From Variovorax flavidus (GTDB lineage Bacteria; Pseudomonadota; Gammaproteobacteria; Burkholderiales; Burkholderiaceae_C), in contig NZ_JASZYE010000001.1 in assembly GCF_030317145.1 (NCBI RefSeq), positions 124,001-188,000 on the forward strand: a stretch of DNA of 64,000 bases, given 5' to 3'. A model generated the notes under the pieces. It made no database searches and was not told the DNA's origin. It worked only from the letters and a program-made list of their open reading frames with translations. Shown here in pieces: positions 10,284 through 18,263 of this stretch; the stretch's first letter is position 1; each line of letters begins with the position of its first letter. Made by a program: the position numbers and the translations under genes.

Positions 10284-11552
10284 ATGGCATTGATCGTTCA
10301 TAAATACGGCGGCACGTCGATGGGCTCGACCGAGCGCATTCGAAATGTCGCCAAACGCGTGGCCAAGTGGGCGCGCGCCGGCCACCAGATGGTCGTGGTC
10401 CCGAGCGCCATGAGCGGCGAGACCAATCGCCTCCTCGGCCTGGCCAAGGAACTCGCTTCCAGCAAACCCGGCGACGACCACAACCGCGAGCTGGACATGC
10501 TGGCTTCCACCGGCGAACAGGCATCGTCCGCACTGCTGGCGATCGCGCTGCAGGCCGAAGGCCTCCAGTCCGTCAGCTACGCCGGTTGGCAAGTCCAGGT
10601 GAAGACCGACAGCGCCTTCACCAAGGCACGCATCGAAAGCATCGACGACGAGCGCGTCCGCGCCGACCTCGATGCCGGCAAGGTGGTGGTCATCACCGGC
10701 TTCCAGGGCGTGGACGATGGCGGCAACATCACGACGCTGGGTCGCGGCGGCAGCGACACCTCCGCGGTCGCCATCGCCGCTGCGATGAAGGCCAATGAGT
10801 GCCTGATCTACACGGACGTCGATGGCGTCTACACGACCGACCCCCGCGTCGAGCCCGATGCGCGCCGCCTGACCACGGTGAGCTTCGAGGAAATGCTCGA
10901 AATGGCGAGCCTGGGTTCCAAGGTGCTGCAGATCCGCTCGGTGGAGTTCGCCGGCAAGTACAAGGTGCCCCTGCGCGTGCTCTCGAGCTTCACGCCCTGG
11001 GACATCGACATCAACGAAGAAGCCAAGTCCGGCACGCTGATCACTTTCGAGGAAGACGAAAACATGGAACAAGCCGTCGTATCCGGCATTGCGTTCAATC
11101 GCGACGAAGCCAAAATTTCCGTGCTTGGCGTGCCTGACAAGCCGGGCATCGCGTATCACATCCTCGGCGCCATCGCCGACGCGAACATCGAAGTCGATGT
11201 GATCATCCAGAACCTGAGCAAGGACGGACGCACGGACTTCAGCTTCACCGTCCACCGCAACGACTACGCGAAGGCGGTCGATCTGCTCAAGGCCAAGGTG
11301 CTGCCGACGCTGGGCGAGGCCGACATCGTGGGCGACACCAAGATCTGCAAGGTCAGCATCGTGGGCATCGGCATGCGCAGCCATGTCGGCGTTGCGAGCA
11401 AGATGTTCCGCGTGCTGAGCGAGGAGGGCATCAACATCCAGATGATCTCCACCAGCGAGATCAAGACATCCGTGGTGATCGACGAGAAATACATGGAGCT
11501 CGCCGTGCGCGCACTGCATAAAGCTTTCGATCTGGATCAACCGGCCGCCTGA
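10284..11552 (+). CDS. lysC: Aspartate kinase
   Basis: A 422-residue aspartokinase. The kinase domain opens with VHKYGGTSMGS and contains the TDVDGVYTTDPR segment near residue 180. Two ACT regulatory domains follow (from about residue 265, including LGVPDKPGIAYHI, and from about 345). It phosphorylates aspartate, the first step toward lysine, threonine, methionine and diaminopimelate. The length matches the single-polypeptide, feedback-regulated type. tRNA-Ser starts 23 bp downstream. Confidence 0.96.
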   Translation: MALIVHKYGGTSMGSTERIRNVAKRVAKWARAGHQMVVVPSAMSGETNRLLGLAKELASSKPGDDHNRELDMLASTGEQASSALLAIALQAEGLQSVSYAGWQVQVKTDSAFTKARIESIDDERVRADLDAGKVVVITGFQGVDDGGNITTLGRGGSDTSAVAIAAAMKANECLIYTDVDGVYTTDPRVEPDARRLTTVSFEEMLEMASLGSKVLQIRSVEFAGKYKVPLRVLSSFTPWDIDINEEAKSGTLITFEEDENMEQAVVSGIAFNRDEAKISVLGVPDKPGIAYHILGAIADANIEVDVIIQNLSKDGRTDFSFTVHRNDYAKAVDLLKAKVLPTLGEADIVGDTKICKVSIVGIGMRSHVGVASKMFRVLSEEGINIQMISTSEIKTSVVIDEKYMELAVRALHKAFDLDQPAA

Positions 11553-11575
11553 AGGATGGCATAATCGACGGCTCA

Positions 11576-11668
11576 GGAACTGTGACCGAGTGGCCGAAGG
11601 TGCTCCCCTGCTAAGGGAGTATGGGGTGTAGAGCCTCATCGAGGGTTCGAATCCCTCCGGTTCCGCCA
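11576..11668 (+). tRNA. tRNA-Ser (anticodon GCT)
   Basis: Acceptor stem GGAACTG/CGGTTCC, with one T-G pair and CCA encoded. The anticodon stem-loop CTCCC-CTGCTAA-GGGAG gives GCT. There is a long variable arm as in class II tRNAs, and TTCGAAT in the T loop. A CATAAT box at 11560-11565 lies 10 bp upstream and could be the −10 element of its own promoter. Confidence 0.97.
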
Positions 11669-11701
11669 GCTAACTTTTTCGCTCCTTGGGAGCGAGATCC
11701 T

Positions 11702-11746
11702 AAAAACCCCTAAACCTGCGTAAACAACGGGTTTCGGGGTTTTTTT
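11702..11746 (+). terminator. Rho-independent terminator after tRNA-Ser
   Basis: AAAACCCC-TAAACC pairs with GGGTTT-C-GGGGTTTT across a 12-nt loop and is followed by a run of seven T. It ends the lysC/tRNA-Ser transcript. The leading A run makes the hairpin usable in the opposite direction for the leftward gene that ends at 11810. Confidence 0.85.
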
Positions 11747-11809
11747 GTGCCCGCAGTGGTCCCGTCGACGCTTCCAGACCACGCATCGCTAGTTTTCTGG
11801 CCGAGATCC

Positions 11810-12436
11810 TCAGCGCATCCCGGTCGCCGCAGAAAACTTCGCCAACGTCCAGCCCTTGCCGAGCAGAAGCATCCGCGTCGGAAGTTCACCCAGGACCTGA
11901 GCAGACACCTCAGGGCCCAGATACGTCAGCGTCTTGTCCCGCAAGTCCACATACCCGAGCTGGTAGTTCAAGGCGAGCGAATGCCAGAGTGCGTGCGCAC
12001 CGGGCGACTGGCGAGCGCCGGTCAGGAGGCAAAGCCCCGCGTCCAGCCCCCAGCGGTAGATTGCAGTCGCCAGACCCCGGCGCTGGTAGGACGGGTCGTA
12101 CTTCGAATGCGGCGCCCTCACGTAGCGATCGGTGCGGCGCGGTACCTCGATCAACCGGTTGAACACCGTGTAGCCCGCGAGTTGCCGTCGGCGAATGTCC
12201 TCCACATACACGTAGAACTCGCCGTCGGCTTCGCCGTGGCGGATGACGAGATCCGGATCGTTCATCCCGATCTGGGGGATGCCGTGCAGCGCGTCGCCGG
12301 GGGTGCGGATGCGGTCGTGAATGGCGCCGATCTCGCCGTCCAGGCGCTTGGGGTCATGGCTGACGTCAATGCGCAGTTCCGTCAGACGCGATAGCCAGGG
12401 GGGAATCAAATTGAAATGCGGCATCGTGAGCGTCAC
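11810..12436 (-). CDS. Acetyltransferase-like protein (GNAT fold suspected)
   Basis: A 208-residue soluble protein. The segment KYDPSYQRRGLATAIYRW near residues 112-129 matches the acetyl-CoA-binding motif A of GNAT enzymes (Q/RxxGxG/A), preceded by a strand ending GYTVFNRLIEVPRR. The substrate cannot be told. The C-terminal half, with VDLRDKTLTYLG, is not a feature I can assign. The GTG start is used because GGAG lies six bases before it; an in-frame ATG four codons later (12424) has none. It stands alone downstream of tRNA-Ser on the opposite strand. Confidence 0.6.
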   Translation of the reverse strand: MTLTMPHFNLIPPWLSRLTELRIDVSHDPKRLDGEIGAIHDRIRTPGDALHGIPQIGMNDPDLVIRHGEADGEFYVYVEDIRRRQLAGYTVFNRLIEVPRRTDRYVRAPHSKYDPSYQRRGLATAIYRWGLDAGLCLLTGARQSPGAHALWHSLALNYQLGYVDLRDKTLTYLGPEVSAQVLGELPTRMLLLGKGWTLAKFSAATGMR

Positions 12437-12691
12437 GAGCTTCTCCAGTCGAACGCGAACCGACCCTCGCCGAGGGCCAGTCGCTAATGCGCGGCTTGGA
12501 GGCCCGGCGATCGATGGTTTGCGCTGAAAGGGAAGAAGCGGATCGCCGGGCTTAGGAGTCTGCGTCCGGCTGCAGAGCGCACGACACCATCACCGCGATG
12601 CAGTTCGTGCGCGCGGCGCAATGACTGAGGGTGATGGTCGAGGAAAGCATGGGCAGGAGTCTAGCCACTCTCTGCCTGGATTGGGATCAGA

Positions 12692-12862
12692 CTAGTCCTT
12701 GTTGCAGCAGTCGAGCACCGTGATGGATTTCTCGATCTGCTGCGCGATCTCGTCGCGAAGGAACTTGGGAGAGCGGCCGGTCGCCACGTTGAACATCAGA
12801 GCTGCGACGCCCGCCGCCGAAAAAAGGCCCGCAAAAAGCTCGAGGTGTGTCAACGCGTTCAT
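12692..12862 (-). CDS. Small membrane protein (56 aa), hypothetical
   Basis: Translating the minus strand from the ATG at 12862 gives 56 residues. A hydrophobic stretch (LELFAGLFSAAGVAALMF) would span the membrane once, followed by a charged amphipathic helix (FLRDEIAQQIEKS) and a Cys-Cys pair near the end. An AGAGA sequence seven bases before the ATG may serve as a ribosome site. I do not recognise a family. The neighbouring 12437-12691 stretch shows no convincing gene. Confidence 0.45.
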   Translation of the reverse strand: MNALTHLELFAGLFSAAGVAALMFNVATGRSPKFLRDEIAQQIEKSITVLDCCNKD

Positions 12863-12981
12863 GGAAATCTCTGGGGTTGAAGGCAGTACCTGCTTGCCGT
12901 GAGTCTCCCAGCGCTGCGGCCCCCCTTCAATACGCCGTTTGGAGCGGACGTCGTCGGACGTCGCCTACAACGCTCGCCCTT

Positions 12982-13059
12982 TCAGACCAGATGTGACAGG
13001 AGCACGGCTGCACCGCCGAGCGAAATGGCGTAGCCGACGATGCGTTGGAGTTGCTTCAT
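12982..13059 (-). CDS. Possible 25-residue hydrophobic micro-protein
   Basis: An ATG at 13059 opens 25 codons ending TGA at 12982. The product has a basic start (MKQLQR) followed by a hydrophobic segment (IVGYAISLGGAAVLLSHLV) long enough for one membrane pass. An in-frame ATG five codons upstream is an alternative, and GGAA lies just before the shorter start. Amino-acid character rather than length is the only support, so it may be chance. Confidence 0.25.
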   Translation of the reverse strand: MKQLQRIVGYAISLGGAAVLLSHLV

Positions 13060-13156
13060 TTCCGGTAGTCCCATTGGCTTGATGACAAGGCTTCAATGGT
13101 GCCAGCCAACAGGCCGGGCGACGCATCGCCGTTTCAATGATGCCGATGGGCGTTGC

Positions 13157-13963
13157 CTATTCCACGACCAGGCCCTTGAGCGCCGGGTCGGACGGCGGCA
13201 TCTGGAACTTCATGTCCTTCAGCGTCTTGACGAGCAGTCGCGCAATCATCAGGTTGCGATGGCGCTTGCTGTCTGCCGGCACGACGTACCACGGCGCATA
13301 GGAGGTCGATGTGGCCGTGAGCGCACCTTCGTAGGCCCGCTGATAGGCGTCCCACTTCTTACGCACCGAAAGGTCGTCCATGGAGAACTTCCAGTGCTTG
13401 CCGGGGTCGTCGACCCGGGCTTGCAGGCGTTCGCGCTGCTCGTCCTTGCTGATGTGCAGCATGCACTTGACGACAACGGTGCCCGTCTCCGTCAGCAGCC
13501 TCTCGAAGTCGTTGATGTTCGCATAGCGGCGCTGCGTCTCGGCCTTGTCGATCCAGCCTTCGACGACGGGCACCAGCACGTCTTCGTAGTGGCTCCGGTT
13601 CCAGACCATGATCTCGCCCGCGCGCGGCACCACGGCGTGGCAACGCCACAGGAAGTCGTGCGCGCGTTCCTCGTCGCTGGGCGCCTTGAAGGCCGTCACG
13701 CGAACGCCGAGCGGCGATGTGCGGGAGAACACCCATCGGATCGTGCCGTCCTTGCCGCTCGTGTCCAGCCCCTGCAGCACCAGCAGCAGCTTGCGCCGAC
13801 CCTCGGCATGCAGGAGGTTCTGCAACTCGTCGAGTTCGATCGCGAGCGCATCGAGCTTTTCGGGCTGTTCGGCCTCGGGGCCTTGCAGAAAGGGCGAATC
13901 CGCGGGGTCGACTTTCGACAGCTGGAATTTGCTGCCGACGCGGAATTTCTTGAAGCTGGCCAT
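13157..13963 (-). CDS. PPK2-family polyphosphate kinase
   Basis: A 268-residue P-loop kinase of the PPK2 family. It has Walker A-like QGLDTSGKDGTIR near residues 64-76, the lid/Walker B region with NRSHYEDVLVPVV near 124-136, and a C-terminal APWYVVPADSKRHRN. PPK2 enzymes transfer phosphate between polyphosphate and nucleotides. The one-domain form with this length usually phosphorylates ADP or AMP from polyphosphate; which nucleotide is used cannot be told. The frame is open upstream, but the ATG at 13963 with GGAGG eight bases ahead is the natural start. Confidence 0.9.
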   Translation of the reverse strand: MASFKKFRVGSKFQLSKVDPADSPFLQGPEAEQPEKLDALAIELDELQNLLHAEGRRKLLLVLQGLDTSGKDGTIRWVFSRTSPLGVRVTAFKAPSDEERAHDFLWRCHAVVPRAGEIMVWNRSHYEDVLVPVVEGWIDKAETQRRYANINDFERLLTETGTVVVKCMLHISKDEQRERLQARVDDPGKHWKFSMDDLSVRKKWDAYQRAYEGALTATSTSYAPWYVVPADSKRHRNLMIARLLVKTLKDMKFQMPPSDPALKGLVVE

Positions 13964-14024
13964 GGGGTGGAGGCTCCTTGCGCAAAACCGCAGCGTACGC
14001 GATTGGGGCCAGCCTCCGCCGTGC

Positions 14025-14450
14025 CTATTCGTCGTCGGGGTCCAGCGAGGCGCTCCAGCGGTTATCCCAGCCGCCCCGGCGGGCGTCGTCGAGGTCGCGC
14101 CGGTCGCGCTTGGTAGGGCGTCCTTGTTCGATGCTGAGGGCCGGCTCGCTGCCGAGGCGACGCTGTTCGCGCGCCTCGGCCTGCGCAGCCAGGCTTTCCG
14201 GGGTTTCCTCGTACAACTGCTGCGCCACGGGCGCAGGGCCGCGCTGGCCGCTGATGCCACGCACGAGCACGGTGCGCGTGACCGCCCCGAGCCGCATCGT
14301 GACGGTGTCTCCCACCTTGACTTCGCGCGAGGCCTTGGCGATGTCGCCATTGACCTGCACGCGGTGCTTGCCGATCTCGTCGGCGGCGAGCGACCGCGTC
14401 TTGAAGAAGCGCGCGGCCCATAGCCATTTGTCGATGCGAAGGCGATCCAT
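14025..14450 (-). CDS. hslR: Hsp15-type S4-domain RNA-binding protein
   Basis: A 141-residue protein with an S4 domain at the N-terminus (RLRIDKWLWAARFFKTRSLA... VQVNG) and a basic, Arg-rich tail, as in Hsp15. E. coli Hsp15 binds stalled 50S subunits carrying peptidyl-tRNA. The ATG at 14450 lies two bases after the stop of the sensor kinase gene. An in-frame TTG three codons earlier overlaps that stop and is less likely. It is the third leftward gene after tctD and tctE. Confidence 0.88.
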   Translation of the reverse strand: MDRLRIDKWLWAARFFKTRSLAADEIGKHRVQVNGDIAKASREVKVGDTVTMRLGAVTRTVLVRGISGQRGPAPVAQQLYEETPESLAAQAEAREQRRLGSEPALSIEQGRPTKRDRRDLDDARRGGWDNRWSASLDPDDE

Positions 14451-14452
14451 GT

Positions 14453-15868
14453 TCAGCAATTGTCGCGCGCGAGCGGGAGTCTGACGACGGCATCCAGCCC
14501 GACGATCTGTCCGCCGGATTCCCTGTTGTCGAGAGCGATGGTTCCTCCCAGGGCCGACACGATCTCATGGCAGATCGCGAGGCCCAATCCGGAGCCACTG
14601 GTGACGTCGCCAGCCGCGAAGGGGGCGAACAGCCGTTGCCGCAGTTCGTCGGTGATGCCGCGGCCCGCGTCGCTCACCGTGAGCATGGCCGCGTCACCTT
14701 CCGCCTGCACCCGCACCACCAGTGCCGCGCCGCGCGGGCTGTGCTTGATCGCGTTGTGCAGCAGGTTGCGCGTGAGCTCCTGCAGCATCCAGCGGTGCGC
14801 GCGCACCCGTACCGGCGCTGGCGCGGTCGAGAGCTCGAAGTCGAGCGCCTTGTCCGCGACGAGCGGCGAGAGGTCGAGTGCGATGTCGCGCGCCGTCTCG
14901 CCGAGGTCGAGCGTTGCGGATTCGGGCTGCTGGCGCAACTGCTCCACCTTGGCGAGCGACAGCATCTGGTTTGCCAGTGCGGTCGCGCGGTCGACCGTCT
15001 CGTTGATCTCGGCCAGGGCCTGCGCGGCCGGCACATCGCCGCGGCGCGCGGATTGGACCTGCGCCTTGAGAACGGCGAGCGGCGTGCGCAACTGATGCGC
15101 GCTGTCCCGCACGAAGCGCTTCTGGTGGTCGAGCAGCCGGCGCAGACGCCCCATCACCTGGGTGGTGGCATCGATCAACGGCAGGAGTTCGCGAGGCGCT
15201 TCGGGCGCCTCGATCGGCGAGAGATCGTCGGCGGCGCGCGCCGCGATCGTTTCGCCGAGCTCGCGCACCGGGCGGGTCGCGCGCTGCACCACGAGCACCG
15301 TCACGCCGGCGATCACCGCCAGCAGCACCAACTGCCGCCATAGCGTGTCGATAAGCAGCTTGCGTGCGAGGGTCTCCCGCAACTCCAGCGTTTCCGCGAC
15401 CTGCACGACGGCCATGCCGCGGCCACGCGCGCCGGCGACCGGCTGCAACAGCACGGCGACGCGAACCGGCTTGTTGCGGAATTCGGCATCGTAGAAATCC
15501 ACCAGCGCTGCATAGGGCGGCCGGTCAGGGAGTTTTCCGCGCCAGAAGGGCAGTTCGGCAAAGCCCGAGATCATCTCGCCGTCCTGCGCGGACACGCGGT
15601 AGTACATGCGGCTCTGGTTGTCGGCCTCGAAAGCCTCGAGCGCGGAGTAGGGGACGATGGCCCGCAGCGAAGCCGCCTCGTCGTAGCCCTCCACGTCGAG
15701 CTGCTCGCCGATCGTCTTGGCCGACGCGAGCAGCGTGCGGTCGTAGGCGGTCGTTGCGGCCGCAAGGCTCTGCCGGTAGAGACTCACGCTGTTGATCACG
15801 ATGAACAGCGCAACCGGCGCGAGGATGCCGAGCAGCAGCCTCGCGCGCAGCGACGAGATGCGCCTCAT
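14453..15868 (-). CDS. tctE: Sensor histidine kinase, TctE type
   Basis: A 471-residue membrane kinase. TM1 lies near residues 12-28. A periplasmic domain of about 140 residues is followed by TM2 near 178-196, a HAMP-like linker, the dimerisation box with phospho-acceptor His in RDSAHQLRTPL near 256, and ATPase boxes N (NLLHNAIKHS), G1 (DAGRGI) and G2 (GSGLGLAI). It overlaps tctD by four bases (ATGA). By position next to tctCBA it should sense a tricarboxylate-type ligand and phosphorylate TctD. Confidence 0.92.
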   Translation of the reverse strand: MRRISSLRARLLLGILAPVALFIVINSVSLYRQSLAAATTAYDRTLLASAKTIGEQLDVEGYDEAASLRAIVPYSALEAFEADNQSRMYYRVSAQDGEMISGFAELPFWRGKLPDRPPYAALVDFYDAEFRNKPVRVAVLLQPVAGARGRGMAVVQVAETLELRETLARKLLIDTLWRQLVLLAVIAGVTVLVVQRATRPVRELGETIAARAADDLSPIEAPEAPRELLPLIDATTQVMGRLRRLLDHQKRFVRDSAHQLRTPLAVLKAQVQSARRGDVPAAQALAEINETVDRATALANQMLSLAKVEQLRQQPESATLDLGETARDIALDLSPLVADKALDFELSTAPAPVRVRAHRWMLQELTRNLLHNAIKHSPRGAALVVRVQAEGDAAMLTVSDAGRGITDELRQRLFAPFAAGDVTSGSGLGLAICHEIVSALGGTIALDNRESGGQIVGLDAVVRLPLARDNC

Positions 15869-16545
15869 GTCTCTTCGCGCAGGAGGTAGCCCAGGCCGCG
15901 CAGCGTCATCAGCGTGACGCCCGTGCCCGCCAGTTTCTTCCGAAGCCGGTAGACGACGACTTCGACCGCTTCGTACTGGACGTCCATCTCGCTCGGAAAC
16001 ACCAGTTCGAACAGGCGCTCCTTCGATACGGCGTGGCCGGGTTTGATCATCAGCGCCGTCAGCAATGCCAGCTCCCGCGGCGTGAGTTCGAGTACGTCGG
16101 CGCGGTGATAGATCGCTCCGCTGTCCGGTTCGTAGCGAAGGCCGCCGACCTCCTGTGGTCGCGCTGCCGAGTCAGGTCCTGCGTTCTGGTGGCGACGGTT
16201 CAGCGCGCGGATACGGGCCTCGAGTTCATCGAGGTCGAAGGGCTTGGGCAGATAGTCGTCCGCACCGGCATTCAGTCCGACGATGCGGTCGCCCACGGTG
16301 CCGCGCGCGGTCAGCAGCAGCACCGGCGTGCGCAGCCCGGCGGCACGCGCCTGGGCCAGCACGTGCAGGCCGTCGAGATGGGGGAGACTGAGATCCAGCG
16401 CCACCACATCGGGTTCGAGGCCGCGCCATTGTTCGAGCGCCAGTGCGCCGTCACCGCAGATGCGCACGTCGATCTGCCGGCGGCCGAGCGTGCGCTGCAG
16501 CGTGGTTTGCATCGACGGATCGTCTTCGATTAGCAGCAGCTTCAT
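15865..16545 (-). CDS. tctD: OmpR-family response regulator, TctD type
   Basis: A 226-residue regulator. The receiver domain has acidic pocket EDD at 7-9, phospho-acceptor Asp in ALDLSLP near 51 and Lys in PKPFD near 101. The C-terminal winged helix has VEVVVYRLRKKL near 196-207. It probably controls the divergent tctCBA operon with TctE. The ATG at 16545 is preferred over upstream starts because it begins directly with the receiver strand MKLLLIEDD. The 110-bp gap to tctC contains 11-bp-spaced direct repeats that suit an OmpR/PhoB-type dimer. Confidence 0.93.
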   Translation of the reverse strand: MKLLLIEDDPSMQTTLQRTLGRRQIDVRICGDGALALEQWRGLEPDVVALDLSLPHLDGLHVLAQARAAGLRTPVLLLTARGTVGDRIVGLNAGADDYLPKPFDLDELEARIRALNRRHQNAGPDSAARPQEVGGLRYEPDSGAIYHRADVLELTPRELALLTALMIKPGHAVSKERLFELVFPSEMDVQYEAVEVVVYRLRKKLAGTGVTLMTLRGLGYLLREET

Positions 16546-16579
16546 CCCGCGATTTTCGGTGTTTACCCCAGTGTGCCGG

Positions 16580-16637
16580 ACAGCCAACTGACAGCAGGGC
16601 GGCGCATCATAGCGGCGTTCAGCTTCTACTCAGCTTC
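16580..16637. promoter_or_regulatory. Candidate TctD-binding direct repeats
   Basis: Two pairs of direct repeats with 11-bp spacing lie in the tctD–tctC gap: ACAGC at 16580 and 16591, and TCAGCTTC at 16619 and 16630. Tandem 11-bp-spaced half sites are the usual target of OmpR/PhoB-type response regulators. The second pair ends just before the AAGGAGA ribosome site of tctC. Confidence 0.5.
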
Positions 16638-16655
16638 CATTCGAAGGAGACATGC

Positions 16656-17615
16656 ATGCGTCGCGATACCTTTTTGAAGTCACTGGCCGCCATGGCCGCC
16701 ACCGGGGCCCTGCCGCTGTCGGCCTGGGCCGCTGCCAACGTCAAGATGATGATCCCCGCCAACCCGGGCGGCGGTTGGGACACGACGGGCCGCGCGCTGG
16801 GCAAGGCGCTCACCGATGGCAAGCTGGCCGACACGGTGACCTATGACAACAAGGGTGGCGCGGCCGGTGCGCTGGGTCTTGCCCAGTTCGTCAATGGTTC
16901 CAAGGGCGACCCGAACGCCATGATGATCATGGGCGCCGTGATGCTGGGGGGCATCATCACCGGCAAGCCGCCGGTCAGTCTTTCGCAGGCCACGCCGATC
17001 GCCCGCATCACCAGCGAATACAACGTGTTCGTGCTGCCAGCCAATTCGCCGCTGAAGTCCATGAAGGACGTGGTCGAGCAACTCAAGAAGGATCCGGGCA
17101 GCGTCAAGTGGGGCGGCGGCTCGCGCGGCTCCACCGAGCACATCGCGGCGGCGATGATCGCGCAGAAGGTGGGCGTCGATCCGTCCAAGATCAACTACGT
17201 TGCGTTCCGTGGGGGCGGTGAGGCCACGGCCGCCATCCTGGGCGGCAACGTCACGGTGGGCGGCAGCGGCTTCAGCGAGTTCGCGGAGTACATCAATGCC
17301 GGCAAGATGAAGCCCATCGCGGTGACTTCCGCACAGCGCCTGCCAGGCATCAACGTGCCGACGCTCAAGGAACAGGGCATCGACGTCGAGATCGGCAACT
17401 GGCGCGGCGTCTATGGCGCCCCCGGCATCACGGCCGACCAACGCAAGGCGCTGACCGACATGGTGCTGGCAGCCCTCAAGACCCCGAGCTGGGCCGACGC
17501 CATGAAGAAGAACGACTGGACCCCGGCGGTGCTTTCGGGCGAGGCTTTCGCGAAGTTCGTCGACGACGAGTTCGCAAGCCTGCGCGCGACGATGGTCAAG
17601 TCCGGCATGGTCTGA
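16656..17615 (+). CDS. tctC: Tripartite tricarboxylate transporter binding protein (Bug/TctC)
   Basis: A 319-residue periplasmic receptor. A signal peptide (MRRDTFLK..., hydrophobic core, cleavage near AWA-AA) is followed by the Bug-family hallmark region IPANPGGGWDTTGR near residues 33-46 and the KGGAAG loop. It captures citrate-like or other carboxylate ligands and delivers them to TctAB. The ATG at 16656 gives the signal peptide; an ATG four bases earlier (16652) is in another frame. It leads the tctC–tctB–tctA operon, with a hairpin before tctB. Confidence 0.95.
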   Translation: MRRDTFLKSLAAMAATGALPLSAWAAANVKMMIPANPGGGWDTTGRALGKALTDGKLADTVTYDNKGGAAGALGLAQFVNGSKGDPNAMMIMGAVMLGGIITGKPPVSLSQATPIARITSEYNVFVLPANSPLKSMKDVVEQLKKDPGSVKWGGGSRGSTEHIAAAMIAQKVGVDPSKINYVAFRGGGEATAAILGGNVTVGGSGFSEFAEYINAGKMKPIAVTSAQRLPGINVPTLKEQGIDVEIGNWRGVYGAPGITADQRKALTDMVLAALKTPSWADAMKKNDWTPAVLSGEAFAKFVDDEFASLRATMVKSGMV

Positions 17616-17648
17616 TCCTGGCCGCCTTGTTCTCCCCCTGACAGCGGC

Positions 17649-17701
17649 TGCACCGCCGGGGCCGGCAGCGCCGGCGCGGCGGTGTTGTCCGTAAGGGGGG
17701 C
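17649..17701. repeat. Degenerate hairpin repeat between tctC and tctB
   Basis: CACCGCCG and CGGCGGTG pair around an inner CCGGC/GCCGG stem, and a G run follows. Read on the minus strand it aligns with the ~90-bp repeat seen at 19762, 29312 and 30656 (C run, AACACC, stem, GGTG). It sits inside the operon directly after the binding-protein gene and could limit transcription or protect tctC mRNA. Confidence 0.55.
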
Positions 17702-17728
17702 TTCCATCTCCGATCCAGGGACAAAAGA

Positions 17729-18262
17729 ATGACAACTCCACCCACTTCGGCCGCGCCCCCTCCGGCGGTATGGCCGCAAACGCTCGTCGGTGCCGGCGTG
17801 CTGCTGACCGGGCTGGCGCTCGCGTTCGGTGCGCTGGGCATTTCGTCCGAGGCCGGCTACGGCGGCGTCGGGCCCAACTTCCTGCCCTGGCTGGTTTCCA
17901 TTGCGCTGACGGTGTGCGGCGCCTGGATCATCTGGGAATCGCGCACTGGCGGCTTCCGCGAGATGGACGAGCCCTCCGGCGCCGTCCACGCCTACTGGGC
18001 CGGTTTCGTCTGGGTGTCGGCCGGCCTGCTGCTCAACGCCGCACTCATCACCACCATCGGCTTCATCTTCAGTTGCACCCTGTGCTATCTGCTCGCGGTG
18101 CAGGGCCTGCGCCGCGCCAGCGGACAGGGCGGCGTCAATTCGCCGCGCACCTGGCTCATCGACATCGTGACGGGCCTCCTCATCTCGGCGCCGGTTTTCT
18201 GGATGTTCACGCAATTCCTCGCAATCAACCTGCCGGGCCTGACCGGCACGGGGTGGCTCTGA
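17729..18262 (+). CDS. tctB: Tripartite tricarboxylate transporter small membrane subunit
   Basis: A 177-residue membrane protein with four hydrophobic segments, near residues 17-38, 52-70, 95-135 (two) and 150-172, as expected for TctB. Its sequence is poorly conserved, so the call leans on size, topology and position between tctC and tctA. It starts 113 bp after tctC, beyond the hairpin, and tctA begins one base after its stop. Confidence 0.9.
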   Translation: MTTPPTSAAPPPAVWPQTLVGAGVLLTGLALAFGALGISSEAGYGGVGPNFLPWLVSIALTVCGAWIIWESRTGGFREMDEPSGAVHAYWAGFVWVSAGLLLNAALITTIGFIFSCTLCYLLAVQGLRRASGQGGVNSPRTWLIDIVTGLLISAPVFWMFTQFLAINLPGLTGTGWL

Positions 18263-18263
18263 C

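Noticed and set aside
11576..12436. tRNA-Ser as an integration site for a mobile element
   Set aside because: No integrase, no repeat of the tRNA 3' end and no change in base composition is visible downstream.
12552..12650. Minus-strand 32-codon ORF with several Cys residues
   Set aside because: No ribosome site, no membrane segment or recognisable pattern; more likely chance.
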